This document shows positions 13,001-20,281 of a DNA stretch of 31,970 nt, piece after piece. Made by a program: the position numbers and the translations under genes. How positions within the stretch are numbered: the stretch's first letter is position 1; every line of letters begins with the position of its first letter. The stretch is from Nemertoderma westbladi (taxonomy: Eukaryota; Xenacoelomorpha; Nemertodermatida; Nemertodermatidae): the NCBI GenBank assembly GCA_032718475.1, contig JAUCBJ010002366.1, forward strand, positions 1 to 31,970, in the 5' to 3' direction. A model generated the notes under the pieces. It was given only the letters and a program-made list of their open reading frames with translations, ran no database searches and was not told the origin of the DNA.

Positions 13001-14295
13001 ACTGTTGCAATTAGTCAATTAGAAAAGGCATATACAATTTATATTTTTATATTCATAATATCTTAACAATTATTTCCAAACAAGATACCAGGAGATAGAG
13101 ACAAGAAGCGAAGATCACAATACCAAACAATTAATAAAACATTAATTGCTGTAACAGTCACTTACATTGTCTTGCTACTCCCCATACTACTATTGGCAGG
13201 AAATATTGCAGCAGAGGTTTGTTCTTATCATTATTAATATAGGCGAAATTTCTTTAAATGTTCGTTTTAAATGTTGTACAATCATTTATTATTAAGTACA
13301 TTTATTAACTGGAGATCTGACAATTCGTCCCCTAGCGGCAGACAGAGGAACTGTAAAAGTCTGTCTGTGGTAGAATTTCTAAACTTTTGATAGAATTTAC
13401 CAAGTTTGAAGCAAGTTTACCAAGTGTACCAAGTTTGGTTCCATTTCATCCATGACTGACCGACTTATTAGCGTTCAAACATTCCTGCCACAAACATAGC
13501 CAGCCAGCCAACCAGCCACAAACAAACTAATAATAGCTGCAGGAACTCTAGCAGAGCTTCAGTGATAAACTGTTTTATGTACTGTTAATTCTTTTTTCAC
13601 AATGGATCATAATATTGCTTTATTATGGTACACATTATAGATACATATCACTTCCTTATTTTGAATGACAATTACTGAAAATATGATAAAATATCTGGAA
13701 ATCCAGAGTGGGGCATGCACATTGCACATGCACAATATATGTATAATGTTTTATGATTTTGGTGGATGGGGAAAAAGTATTGGCCAATTTTTAAAAAAAT
13801 ACTGATATTTAGCGTAAAATTATGCTGAAGAAGAATTCCATGCAGTTGCCATGGTAACTATTTAGAGACAGCATAGCATCTCAATGTGCAGCTGCAATGC
13901 AGCAGGCCGATTGTAGTAGTAGAAGAAAATGGTAGCTTGTAATATGTGATCCTTAATATGCGGATTTTTCATCGGTCATTATAATCGGCAGTAAATATCA
14001 TATTGGGCCTCGTAATGTATAGGGACAATGAGAAAGATGGGCAAGGGATGGGCATTCCCTGCAAAAGATCCAGTGGTTTATCACTTTTCTCACCAAACCT
14101 CCACTTATTTACTAACTAACTTATTCTTTACAGCAATGGTCGTCTCCTCTCAACTCTGTATTTTGGTGGATATTTGCTCATGTACTAATGATATGGAATC
14201 ACTGTGTCAACTTCATTATTTACATGACATTCAATGCTGATTTTCGCTCTGCTTTCTGTCAGATCTTCACTGCTGTGTACTCTAAATGTAAATAA
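3841..14295 (+). CDS. GPCR (rhodopsin-like), 3' four coding exons, 5' incomplete
   Basis: A seven-transmembrane receptor gene visible from intracellular loop 2 to the stop codon. The four exons join without a frame break to 215 codons plus stop. Diagnostic parts: LSAVANPINYNSLF, the loop after the E/DR motif; TM4; a Cys in extracellular loop 2 (YKCVNE); TM5 with its Pro (CRIAPFTLI); a basic loop 3 (DRDKKRRSQYQ); TM6 ending VLLLPILLL with the conserved Pro; and TM7 with N..CVNFIIY followed by the helix-8 type FNADFRSAF. Departures from class A: the TM4 Trp is His (ISIHVLSFFF), the CWxP motif is reduced to LLLP, and NPxxY is NFIIY. It is probably an orphan invertebrate receptor; ligand unknown. 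TM1-TM3 exons must lie before this window or escaped me. Confidence 0.8.
4045..6599. other. GPCR intron, first part; no other gene seen
   Basis: Intronic sequence. It contains a 28-bp perfect-to-near-perfect tandem duplication at 4242-4297, several TAGGCCTA palindromes (5505-5512, 6183-6190) and a C-rich patch at 5600-5760. I found no open frame with coding character and no additional receptor exon. Confidence 0.5.
4242..4297. repeat. 28-bp tandem duplication
   Basis: Two adjacent copies starting ATACAAATACTACTAGTACA at 4242 and 4270, differing only at the last base. Confidence 0.85.
6600..7060 (-). pseudogene. Non-LTR retrotransposon relic, middle of RT, minus strand
   Basis: On the minus strand, 7040-6915 reads SADIDLLMIGVL then LLGNLEHAVSN, matching LTDLDFADDLGVL..LLSSLEHAASS of the + strand copy at 14900-15010. 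Further on, 6830-6725 has TTGGATATTGG, TCCTTCGAATACG and AAAGGGCAATGAATAG, matching the YLGSWI..LRIRKGKAWAALN segment at 15135-15210. The order and spacing of both blocks agree, so this is one inserted relic inside the GPCR intron. The catalytic FADD is lost. Confidence 0.7.
7359..7509 (+). CDS. GPCR exon: loop e2 cysteine and TM5
   Basis: Acceptor ATATCTCTAG ends at 7358; donor AAG|GTGAATG starts at 7510. Incoming phase 2, outgoing phase 0. The translation starts (R)YKCVNELPNP, carrying the Cys expected to pair with the top of TM3, and continues into TM5 with CRIAPFTLI and ends with the basic LGRRLNK at the cytoplasmic side. Confidence 0.8.
7841..12600. repeat. Minisatellite of 40-41 bp units, about 118 copies
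   Basis: One unit reads GGAATATATTTATAGATTGG then CCGTGAGTATGGCTAAACCA. Units of 40 bp have GAGTATGG; 41-bp units have GAGTTATGG or GAGTTGTGG. A second variable position reads CCATGAAT, CCAGGAAT or CCAGAAAT. The array starts in a diverged unit (CTATACCAGG, 7841) and ends abruptly at ATATATTTTGCAAAC near 12600. Variants cycle in a higher-order pattern of four monomers (about 161 bp). The whole array lies in the GPCR intron between TM5 and TM6 exons and makes up 4.76 of its 5.58 kb. Confidence 0.97.
8030..11470. repeat. 1813-bp duplication inside the minisatellite
   Basis: Rare variant units recur at a constant offset of 1813 bp: GAGATATGG at 8058 and 9871, GGCAAAACC at 8306 and 10119, GGCCATGAGTTATGG about 8369 and 10182, and the order of GTTGTGG units from 8221 and 10034 on. 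The match holds from about 8030/9843 to about 9655/11468, with isolated differences such as GGCGGTGAG at 8092 and AATATAATTAT at 9445. It is a tandem block of about 45 monomers. Confidence 0.9.
12601..13084. other. GPCR intron, remainder after the minisatellite
   Basis: Unique AT-rich intron sequence with no gene. The acceptor of the TM6 exon (TTTCCAAACAAG) closes it; its pyrimidine tract is weak. Confidence 0.5.
13085..13216 (+). CDS. GPCR exon: intracellular loop 3 and TM6
   Basis: A 132-bp exon of exactly 44 codons, phase 0 on both sides, with donor GAG|GTTTGT at 13217. It starts IPGDRDKKRRSQYQ, a basic stretch before TM6, then INKTLIAVTVTYIVLLLPIL. Pro in LLLP is the TM6 kink residue; the usual Trp of CWxP is missing. 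An alternative acceptor at CCAG in 13088-13091 would give a different frame without membrane character. Confidence 0.8.
13217..14133. other. Last GPCR intron; no other gene seen
   Basis: Contains a GTTTACCAAG short tandem near 13396-13435, CCAGCCAGCCAACCAGCCA at 13500-13518, and an X-box-like palindrome GTTGCCATGGTAAC at 13845-13858. The acceptor TTATTCTTTACAG is strong. Confidence 0.5.
13845..13858. promoter_or_regulatory. RFX X-box-like palindrome, second copy
   Basis: GTTGCCATGGTAAC is a perfect 14-bp palindrome of X-box type, inside the last GPCR intron. Binding is not shown by sequence alone. Confidence 0.25.
14134..14295 (+). CDS. GPCR last coding exon: TM7 and C-terminal tail
   Basis: Acceptor TTCTTTACAG ends at 14133; phase 0. 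The exon reads QWSSPLNSVFWWIFAHVLMI, then NHCVNFIIY, then MTFNADFRSAFCQIF and ends YSKCK with TAA at 14293-14295. NFIIY stands where NPxxY is expected, and the next residues form the amphipathic helix 8. The tail is only about 20 residues. No polyadenylation signal of AATAAA type is seen in the following 300 bp. Confidence 0.85.
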   Translation, partial: QWSSPLNSVFWWIFAHVLMIWNHCVNFIIYMTFNADFRSAFCQIFTAVYSKCK

Positions 14296-14384
14296 TGTAT
14301 CAATACAAATTATAATCAATACAAGTTTAATTCAAGTTTAATTAATCAATAATTTATATTGAACAATGCTTAAATGTTCTAATT

Positions 14385-14589
14385 AAGTATATATTATGTA
14401 ATAGGACAATATGATAATGCTCTCCATAGCTAAAAATATCAACCGACCCTATCGGGGTTCGAACCCGGTACCTAAGTTTCAATCTTCCGGTTATCTTCAG
14501 CCGGGTGTTTGTCCTAAGACAACTGCTACCAGGACGGACGAAGGACGGATCACCGTCACTCACCCCACAACAATTCATTTATTATTTTT
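14385..14589 (-). mobile_element. SINE-like insertion with tRNA-type B box and 13-bp target duplication
   Basis: Flanked by AAATGTTCTAATT (14372-14384) and AAATATTCTAATT (14590-14602), a 13-bp duplication with one difference. The related segment B has one copy of this site (15991-16002) and no insert, which supports insertion rather than deletion. On the minus strand the insert has TGGTAGCAGTTG, an imperfect A box, about 53 bases before GGGTTCGAACCCC, a perfect B box. That points to a tRNA-derived SINE. It is about 205 bp without a clear poly-A tail. Confidence 0.7.
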
Positions 14590-14676
14590 AAATATTCTAA
14601 TTTGTTCAAATTTTTACATGATGATCGAATTAATGATTACTTGAGTTTGGTGTTGTTAAGAAAATTTAATTGATAG

Positions 14677-15762
14677 TATATTGACCTAAGTACGAATGGT
14701 TCGACAACATTTGTGTCTACTGTTGACGGTGACACAGAACCATTTGAAGTGTTATGGGGCGTCCTCCAGGGAGACACACTTGCACCATTCTTGTTCATAA
14801 TTGTTGTTGACTATGTTCTACGCATGTCCTTAGATCATCATAATGATGATGGGGTGATGATAACTCCACCTACTGGCTCCAGAAGTCGAGGAAATCCTGC
14901 CAAGTACCTAACTGATCTAGACTTCGCTGATGACTTAGGAGTACTCTCAGAATCACTAGAGGGAGCCCAACGGCTCCTCAGCTCATTAGAACATGCTGCT
15001 TCTAGTGTTGGTCTTTTTATTAACTCCAGAAAGACCAAAATTTTGACAGTTAACTTTGAAAGTCCTCAGCAAATCTCTGATCGGATAAGCATAAGCTCAA
15101 AAGATGGTATGCTTGAGCATGTGGGTGATTTCTGTTACCTGGGATCATGGATCCGGAAGTCAGGTGAGTACCTTCGAATACGTAAGGGAAAGGCATGGGC
15201 AGCCTTGAATAGGCTTTCCAGGATTTGGAAGTCACCGAGAATTAATCGGAAACTTAAGGTCCGATTATTTAGAGCAGCAGTAGTTCCAGTACTCCTCTAT
15301 GGGAGTCCATGCTGGGCTCTAACTGCTGAGGACACCAAATCTCTGGATGGCACATTCACAAGAATGCTACGCCGGGTTCATTGTGTCAAGTACAATGCAC
15401 ACATCTCCAACCAGACACTATATAACATTGGAGGTGTCTCATTGGTTCCCCCAAGCTTGACACTAGAACAAAATCGCCTCCGCTTTGCAGGACATTGCTT
15501 TCGCCGTGAGGATTAGCCAGTGCATAATCTTGTACTTTGGCAGCCTCATGGAGTGAATAAGTATGGTGGACAGCCCATGACTTTCTTGAGACGCATCTTA
15601 AAGGACACTGGCCTTGAAGATGCGGATGATCTAGCAAATGTCATGGGTGATAGGGAGATGTGGCGGTGCAATTTTGCGCATATTATTCTGACTGAGTCTT
15701 ATTTTAACTTATGGTATTTATTCTTGTTTTCATTATCGCTTTTATATGTTCTCTGTTCTTGA
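14677..15762 (+). pseudogene. Non-LTR retrotransposon reverse transcriptase, 5'-truncated, one internal stop
   Basis: The best copy of the family scattered in this window. After a stop at 14674-14676 the frame is open to TAG at 15514-15516 and continues in the same frame to 15760-15762. It encodes the C-terminal half of RT: GVLQGDTLAPFLFI at about 14758-14800; the catalytic FADD at 14923-14934; LINSRKTKILTV; the CYLGSWI thumb-type block at about 15135; WAALNRLSRIWKS; VLLYGSPCWALT; then a tail RLRFAGHCFRRED and, after the stop, LVLWQPHG..K.GGQP and VMGDREMWR. Endonuclease and the fingers domain are missing. The single stop replaces one codon between RED and PVHNL, so decay is recent compared with the other relics. 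Clade not decided; the tail is of a type common in invertebrate RTE-like elements. Confidence 0.85.
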
Positions 15763-15954
15763 ATCATAATCATGTTCATGTTATTGTTAATAGTAAATAA
15801 AATATGATTTGTAATGGTTGAATCATTTTGAGATCATTCTTGCATCCAGAGGTCCAACTATATTAATTGTATTGATTTGATATTTCAAATTATTTGTACA
15901 AAAAATTATAGTAGGCCTAACGGTGAAATATATGGTAAAAGCTTCTTTATCCAG

Positions 15955-16400
15955 TAATTTATATTGAACAAATATATAAAACAATTGCTTAATGTTCTAA
16001 TTAATTAGTTCAATGTTCCATGATCTAACTAATATATTAATTGTGTTTGGTGTAGCTAAAAAAGTTGAATTGATAGTAGATTCGACCGAGTATGAATATT
16101 GAGTTTGCAAATAATATTAATTACAATATTTGATAAAATAATAATAATTTTACGAATTAATTATGCTGCTGAGCTGTGTAAATTACTCAGACTTAGTCTT
16201 ATTTTATCTTATCGTATTTATTTACTTATTTATCTTCTAGTATTTATTCTTGTTTTTATTATAGCCTTTATATGTTATATGTTCACTGTATTTGAATCAT
16301 AATCATTCATTACATTAGTATTAGTAAATATAATATGATTTGGAATGGTTGAATCATTTGGAGATCATTCTTGCGTCCAGAGGTTTAACTATATTAATTG
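15955..16400 (+). repeat. Segment B: short member of the tandem pair
   Basis: It begins TAATTTATATTGAACAA and ends AACTATATTAATTG like segment A, but an AT-rich stretch of about 100 bp (16106-16190) replaces the entire RT region and no SINE is present. It may be an internally deleted, non-autonomous derivative or the outcome of a tandem duplication followed by deletion. Confidence 0.8.
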
Positions 16401-16559
16401 CCTTCAACAGAACGTTTCATTGTGGTGGTTCTATTACAACATACAGTATGGCGAAGTTGATTATTAATACTGGAGACAACAAGAAATAGCTAATAATACA
16501 CTCTGTTATTAATAGTAATCAAGACAGCACGAGCGAGAAATAAATAGGTGGATTATTTA

Positions 16560-16845
16560 TGGCCATTTATGGATCATCCATAGACGAGCGTTAAGTAATC
16601 CAGAAATTTAATAGAAAAGTATTTTATTCCAAAATTGTAACATTACTCAACGCCGTTAGTATTAACAGCGAGTTGTTATTTAGCACTTTACAACATTTGA
16701 GGACATTACAGCATTGTAGTGGCCTGTACATTTAGTATTGTATTTGGTGTTATTGTTTACGTGGTATCCAATGACGGCGTTAAGTAATGTCCACTACGGG
16801 GACATTACTTAACGCCGTCAATGGTTACCATGTAAACAATAGGTG
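16560..16845. mobile_element. Fold-back repeat with four alternating ACGGCGTTAAGTAAT motifs
   Basis: The motif occurs forward at about 16584 (GAGCGTTAAGTAAT), reverse at 16641 (ATTACTCAACGCCGT), forward at 16774 and reverse at 16803. The last pair is part of a long hairpin, listed separately. Alternating orientation suggests a fold-back element or MITE cluster; no coding frame is present. Confidence 0.6.
16751..16841. repeat. 42-bp-arm hairpin with 7-nt loop
   Basis: Left arm 16751-16792 starts TATTGTTTACGTGGTATCC; right arm 16800-16841 is its reverse complement with three mismatches; loop ACTACGG. Perfect pairing over GACGGCGTTAAGTAATGTCC next to the loop. Confidence 0.95.
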
Positions 16846-17103
16846 GAGATTTGCCTGACAGCCAGATAGGTCTACTGAATTACCTACCAGTAGGCGGGTT
16901 ATAGCTATTAATAACCAGTATCTAAATTATTAACATGGCTCCAAACGCCACCATAAATATAAGCTAACTTATTCATAACATAATTTATGTAATTTTTACA
17001 TTTATTTTTACAGCACCTAATTTAATTTGTGCAGTTTCTATCACTTATAATGTATAATATGTACAATCATTTCGTAATGTTAAAATTTTGGAATAAAACT
17101 ACA

Positions 17104-17249
17104 TACATACTTGTTGCAAAGTACTTGCTAAGTACTACAGTGTTCTGTTCCTCGTGGCTTTATTTTCCCTCACTCACTAACGTTCGTTCGTGTAACAAAG
17201 CCACTCGGATCATCACACTGTAAAGTGCTACTTTACACACAAGTATGTA
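17104..17249. mobile_element. 146-bp palindromic MITE-like element
   Basis: Ends TACATACTTGT... and ...ACAAGTATGTA are perfect inverted repeats. Pairing continues inwards with gaps: CAAAGTA/TACTTTA, ACAGTGT/ACACTGT, CGTGGCTTT/AAAGCCACTCG. The termini begin and end in TA, as Tc1/mariner-type MITEs do when they use a TA target. No coding capacity. Confidence 0.65.
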
Positions 17250-17571
17250 AATAGTTATTATTATAAAAATATCTATCTATATATTAAAATCTTAAATGAT
17301 TAATAACAATAGAATATGCCGATACTGATAAAAAAAGTGATTGGTGAACGTGTGCGACAAGAAACACCTAGAGGTAACCCGAAAGGTCCTCTGTCAATAA
17401 ATCAATCAATCACTTACCTCAAAATGAACATCATATGCTGCAGATTCAACTATATGTTCCATTGTGATATTGACCAATATTATAAGAGGTGAGCCTTTTT
17501 CGTGTGCACCTGCCAATGGCATAAATGCCCTATGTATTGGAACAATGTTCAAAACGATTTCAAATGCCTCA
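17250..17571. other. Intergenic, no gene seen
   Basis: AT-rich, with a partial match near 17510-17590 to the loop and right arm of the GC-rich fold-back at 18049-18336 (GCCAATGGC and TTCTGGAGCCGGTGTATCG). Confidence 0.4.
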
Positions 17572-17740
17572 TTTCTGGAGCCGGTGTATCGAAGCTCCCG
17601 AGCTCTCGAGCATACGAAGAGTCTTGGATTCTCGGGAGCTGGGGCTCGGGCGCCCGAGCGCTCGGGTGCCGTTTTGGCGCGGTCTCGACGCTCCCGAGCG
17701 CTCAGGCACCCAAGCCCGAGCTCACGAGAACCCTGTCTCT
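17572..17740. repeat. GC-rich CCCGAG/CTCGGG repeat, copy 1
   Basis: A sharp GC-rich island packed with CCCGAG, CTCGGG and GGGCGCCCGAGCGCTCGGG palindromes. It starts TTCTGGAGCCGGTGTATCG, homologous to ATCTGGAGACAGTGTCTCG at 18234-18252 of copy 2. Open frames across it exist on both strands, but these come from the palindromic GC content and are not genes. Confidence 0.75.
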
Positions 17741-18048
17741 AACTATTTGGTATTGTTACAAATATTTTCACTACGTACCATCGATCATCTCAACATTGTA
17801 GGCCCTATTTCTATACTTAGTATATTGTATTATTCGATATGTATTCTTTTAGTTAGGACATTTTATTAATGAAATATAATATTACCGGTAGGATTGTTTA
17901 TGAAATACTGTTTTGCAACAAATTAATTAATTGTATTATTTAGATTATTGTTACTTATAAATAAAAGTGAAATTACATTTATAATAATTAGCACTATGCC
18001 CAGCCTATGCAGTACGAACGTACTTTGATGATTCGGGATGACCCGAGT

Positions 18049-18336
18049 ACCGACTTTCGAAATCCTCTCCAAACCTTAATGCGCCGGAGATCCCGAGTTC
18101 CCGAGCGAAAATCAAGGCCCCGAGCACGCTCGGGAGCTTCGAGACACCGCACCGGCTTTTGGTGTTAACACTCCAGAAGTCATAAAATAGTACATCATAG
18201 CCATTGGCAGTCTATGGGAGTCAGCATTGACATATCTGGAGACAGTGTCTCGTAGCTCCCGAGCGCGCTCATGGCCTCGATTTTCGCTCAGGAACTCGGG
18301 CGCCTGAGGATTTGGAGAGGATCTCGAAAGTCGGGG
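18049..18336. mobile_element. GC-rich fold-back element, copy 2
   Basis: Left arm about 18049-18147 and right arm about 18245-18336 are inverted copies of about 95 bp with roughly 85-90% match by eye. CCGACTTTCGAAATCCTCTC pairs with GAGAGGATCTCGAAAGTCGG; GAGCGAAAATC pairs with GATTTTCGCTC. The loop is 97 nt. A related GC-rich tail runs on to about 18470 with CCCGAG motifs and a run of 15 G at 18364-18378. Confidence 0.85.
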
Positions 18337-18363
18337 CTCGGGATCGGGCGCCCGAGCGTTCTC

Positions 18364-18378
18364 GGGGGGGGGGGGGGG
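18364..18378 (+). repeat. G15 homopolymer
   Basis: Fifteen consecutive G inside the GC-rich repeat; length may be unreliable in the assembly. Confidence 0.9.
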
Positions 18379-18599
18379 AGGCTTGGGTGCATACGAGGGT
18401 CTCGAAGCTCCCGAGCCCGAGAACACAAGCCTGAGCTCCCGAGAACCCGAGCCTGGAGAGCTTGGGAGGTCTGGACTAACCAAGCGCAGTACAATTAGTT
18501 TAACTTTTTACCAATCCGGTACTTTGCGAACTACATACATTTATTACCGGTACTGGGTCCCTTGGCTTACAATCAGAAAGTGAAAGTGACTTTACTTAT

Positions 18600-19200
18600 T
18601 TTCCCAACACTGAATTTTAAATTCTATTTAAGGGAGTACTAGTTCTGGCTTTCAAATTTTTTTTTCTATTTTATCTAGAGCAGATTTTTATCAAGATTCC
18701 AAATATGAAAACCGTTTAGCCAAATCTGTCTTACTTTTCGAGATATGGCGGACTGCCGTTTTACTGTCTCTCTGTCCAACAGTATGTCTCCAAAACAATA
18801 GAAAACATAATCTGTCTAAAAAATTCCTATATGGGTTTTTTGGTCTGTGACTTCATTTCTGATATCAGTATTCAAATTTGGCCTTGTCTTTTCTGTCTGT
18901 ATGCCTGTCAGTCTGTCCATCAAAATATATCCGACAGCCTGACAGCCAAATAGACAATTTTAAAGTCATCAAATGTTAAATCTGACACTCGAAATTAATT
19001 CTGCGACCAGGAAAACCCCTATAAGTAAACTTTTAGCATGATGGTGTGCCCTTTTCTTATATTTAACGGACAGATTGTTGGATAGTCAGACAGACCAACA
19101 GACAGACTAACTAGATTTCATTAAAAGTAAAATCTGACCTCAGAAATGAAATCTCCCCCCTTAAATTGATTTTAAATTTCTAGAAAATTGTAGTGATATT
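18600..19200. repeat. Degenerate repeat with CTGTCTGT-type inverted arms, no gene
   Basis: TTTCTGTCTGTATGCCTGTC with CAGTCTGTCC (about 18888-18920) is roughly inverted relative to GGATAGTCAGACAGACC and AACAGACAGAC (19079-19107). The segment looks like a diverged transposon with no coding frame. I cannot name it. Confidence 0.35.
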
Positions 19201-19402
19201 CTGGTCCCCCAGAAAGAAAAGTACAAGAAAAAATTTTTTAAACTAAACAATATAACTCTAATCAGTATAATCTAAATCCAAACAAATTCACAGAAGTATA
19301 TTGATCTAATGATCTACTTGTATGGGTGGGTTGGGTATGATATATAGTACAAGGACAATTTAATGTTCATTAATATTGTTCAATATTATTAATTAATAAT
19401 GT

Positions 19403-20281
19403 TTAATCTTTACTATCATCACTCATCTGGCAGTACTTACTGCAAACATGGTTAACTAAAAATTGCGCAATGGCAATTGCTGAATAATTTCCAGCCCAAA
19501 AAACATTTCTTGATCTTTGTCACTTAGATCAGTGGTCCCTATCTCATAGTCATACCATTTATAACCACTGCCCTGGATATCCAGCAACATTATCTTTTGT
19601 TTGGTGTAGGGATAGTAAAAGTGAGCCAACTCCTCGGCCTTTTGAATAACCTCTGCCTTCGAAGGGTCTGGAACTACCTGTCCAATATTCGTTATATATT
19701 TCATAAATTGTCCTTCAACATATTCCTCAATAGCTACAGAATCAACATTGTCTGTATTTGGATTCTTTCTTTCCCCATACCAACAGTTATTGTAAACAAA
19801 ACACTCTTCTTCTCCGTGGTTAGCAATAGTTGCCTTCCGAAATGAATGAGCTATCATCTTAGCCACAGCATGCATCTGAACCTGCTTTTTAGTGTGTTCA
19901 TCTACATCAACTTTAATCTCATTAATATTAAGGATCTCTTTAACCTCTGGTTTGTAATTCTTGACCACAAAATGTTTATCTTCAACGGTTCCTTTTCTAC
20001 AGTTATACTAAGTTATACTTAGGACCCCCAAGTCGAATTCTCTATATCAATTTCCTGTAACTCAATCTCAGCCGTTTCGTATGTGCCCAGGCTCAATTTT
20101 CTGGCCTTCATTAAGCGCGACACAGGAACTGATATTGGATACAACTTCTTAAGACCTGAGCCTGAAGTTTGATGCTCAATAGTGTTTGATCCGGGTGAAA
20201 ATCCATGAGGCTGTAATATGGAAGTCGGGTATATGTTGTTATTAGTACCGGTAGGCCTATAGTAGCTACAGTTGACACCCT
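19403..20281 (-). pseudogene. Alpha-kinase (MHCK/EF2K-type) domain protein, frameshifted
   Basis: The long frame 19968-19456 reads HFVVKNYKPEV (N-lobe strand with the ATP-contacting Lys), MIAHSFRKA, then IEEYVEGQFMKYITN, KAEELAHFYYPYTKQK, MLLDIQGSGYKWYDYEIGTT and DKDQEMFFGL. These are the ordered signatures of alpha-kinases. A one-base shift at about 19485 lets the reading continue GNYSAIAIAQFLVNHVCSKY, then CQMSDDSKD with a stop at 19403-19405. This restores the family's terminal zinc-binding H.C...C. Upstream, a 10-bp tandem repeat (20001-20020) and stops separate the domain from a second open stretch to 20281, IYPTSILQPHGFSPG through LGTYETAEIELQEI. No GT-AG intron of plausible length fits at either break, so it is a young pseudogene, or a gene with two assembly indels. 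Confidence 0.75.
20001..20020. repeat. 10-bp tandem duplication breaking the alpha-kinase frame
   Basis: AGTTATACTA followed at once by AGTTATACTT. Ten extra bases shift the frame by one, which fits the loss of the reading frame just before HFVVKNYK on the minus strand. Confidence 0.7.

Larger units (their letters stand above)
14350..15869 (+). repeat. Segment A: long member of a tandem repeat pair
   Basis: It shares its left end (TAATTTATATTGAACAA, then TGTTCTAATTAA, then GTTTGGTGTTG, then TTGATAGTA) and its right end (GTATTTATTCTTGTTTT, TTTATATGTT, TTGAATCATAATCAT, ATATGATTTG.AATGGTTGAA and ATTCTTGC.TCCAGAGG, ending TATATTAATTG) with segment B at 15955-16400. The middle holds the RT fragment and a nested SINE-like insertion that B lacks. 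Confidence 0.85.

Noticed and set aside
14028-14240. 70-codon + strand open frame
   Set aside because: It crosses the splice acceptor at 14133 and is out of frame with the clear TM7 coding sequence.
17464-17869. Three overlapping + strand open frames of about 92-114 codons
   Set aside because: They run through the palindromic GC-rich repeat; overlapping frames on both strands follow from its composition.
18112-18583. Pro/Ser/Arg-rich open frames on both strands
   Set aside because: Same reason: CCCGAG repeats and a G15 tract, no domain, inverted-repeat structure.
19987-20030. A 29-base intron in the alpha-kinase (GTCCTAAG to CTGTAG on the minus strand)
   Set aside because: It would restore the frame, but animal introns of 29 bases are not credible, and the 10-bp tandem repeat explains the break.
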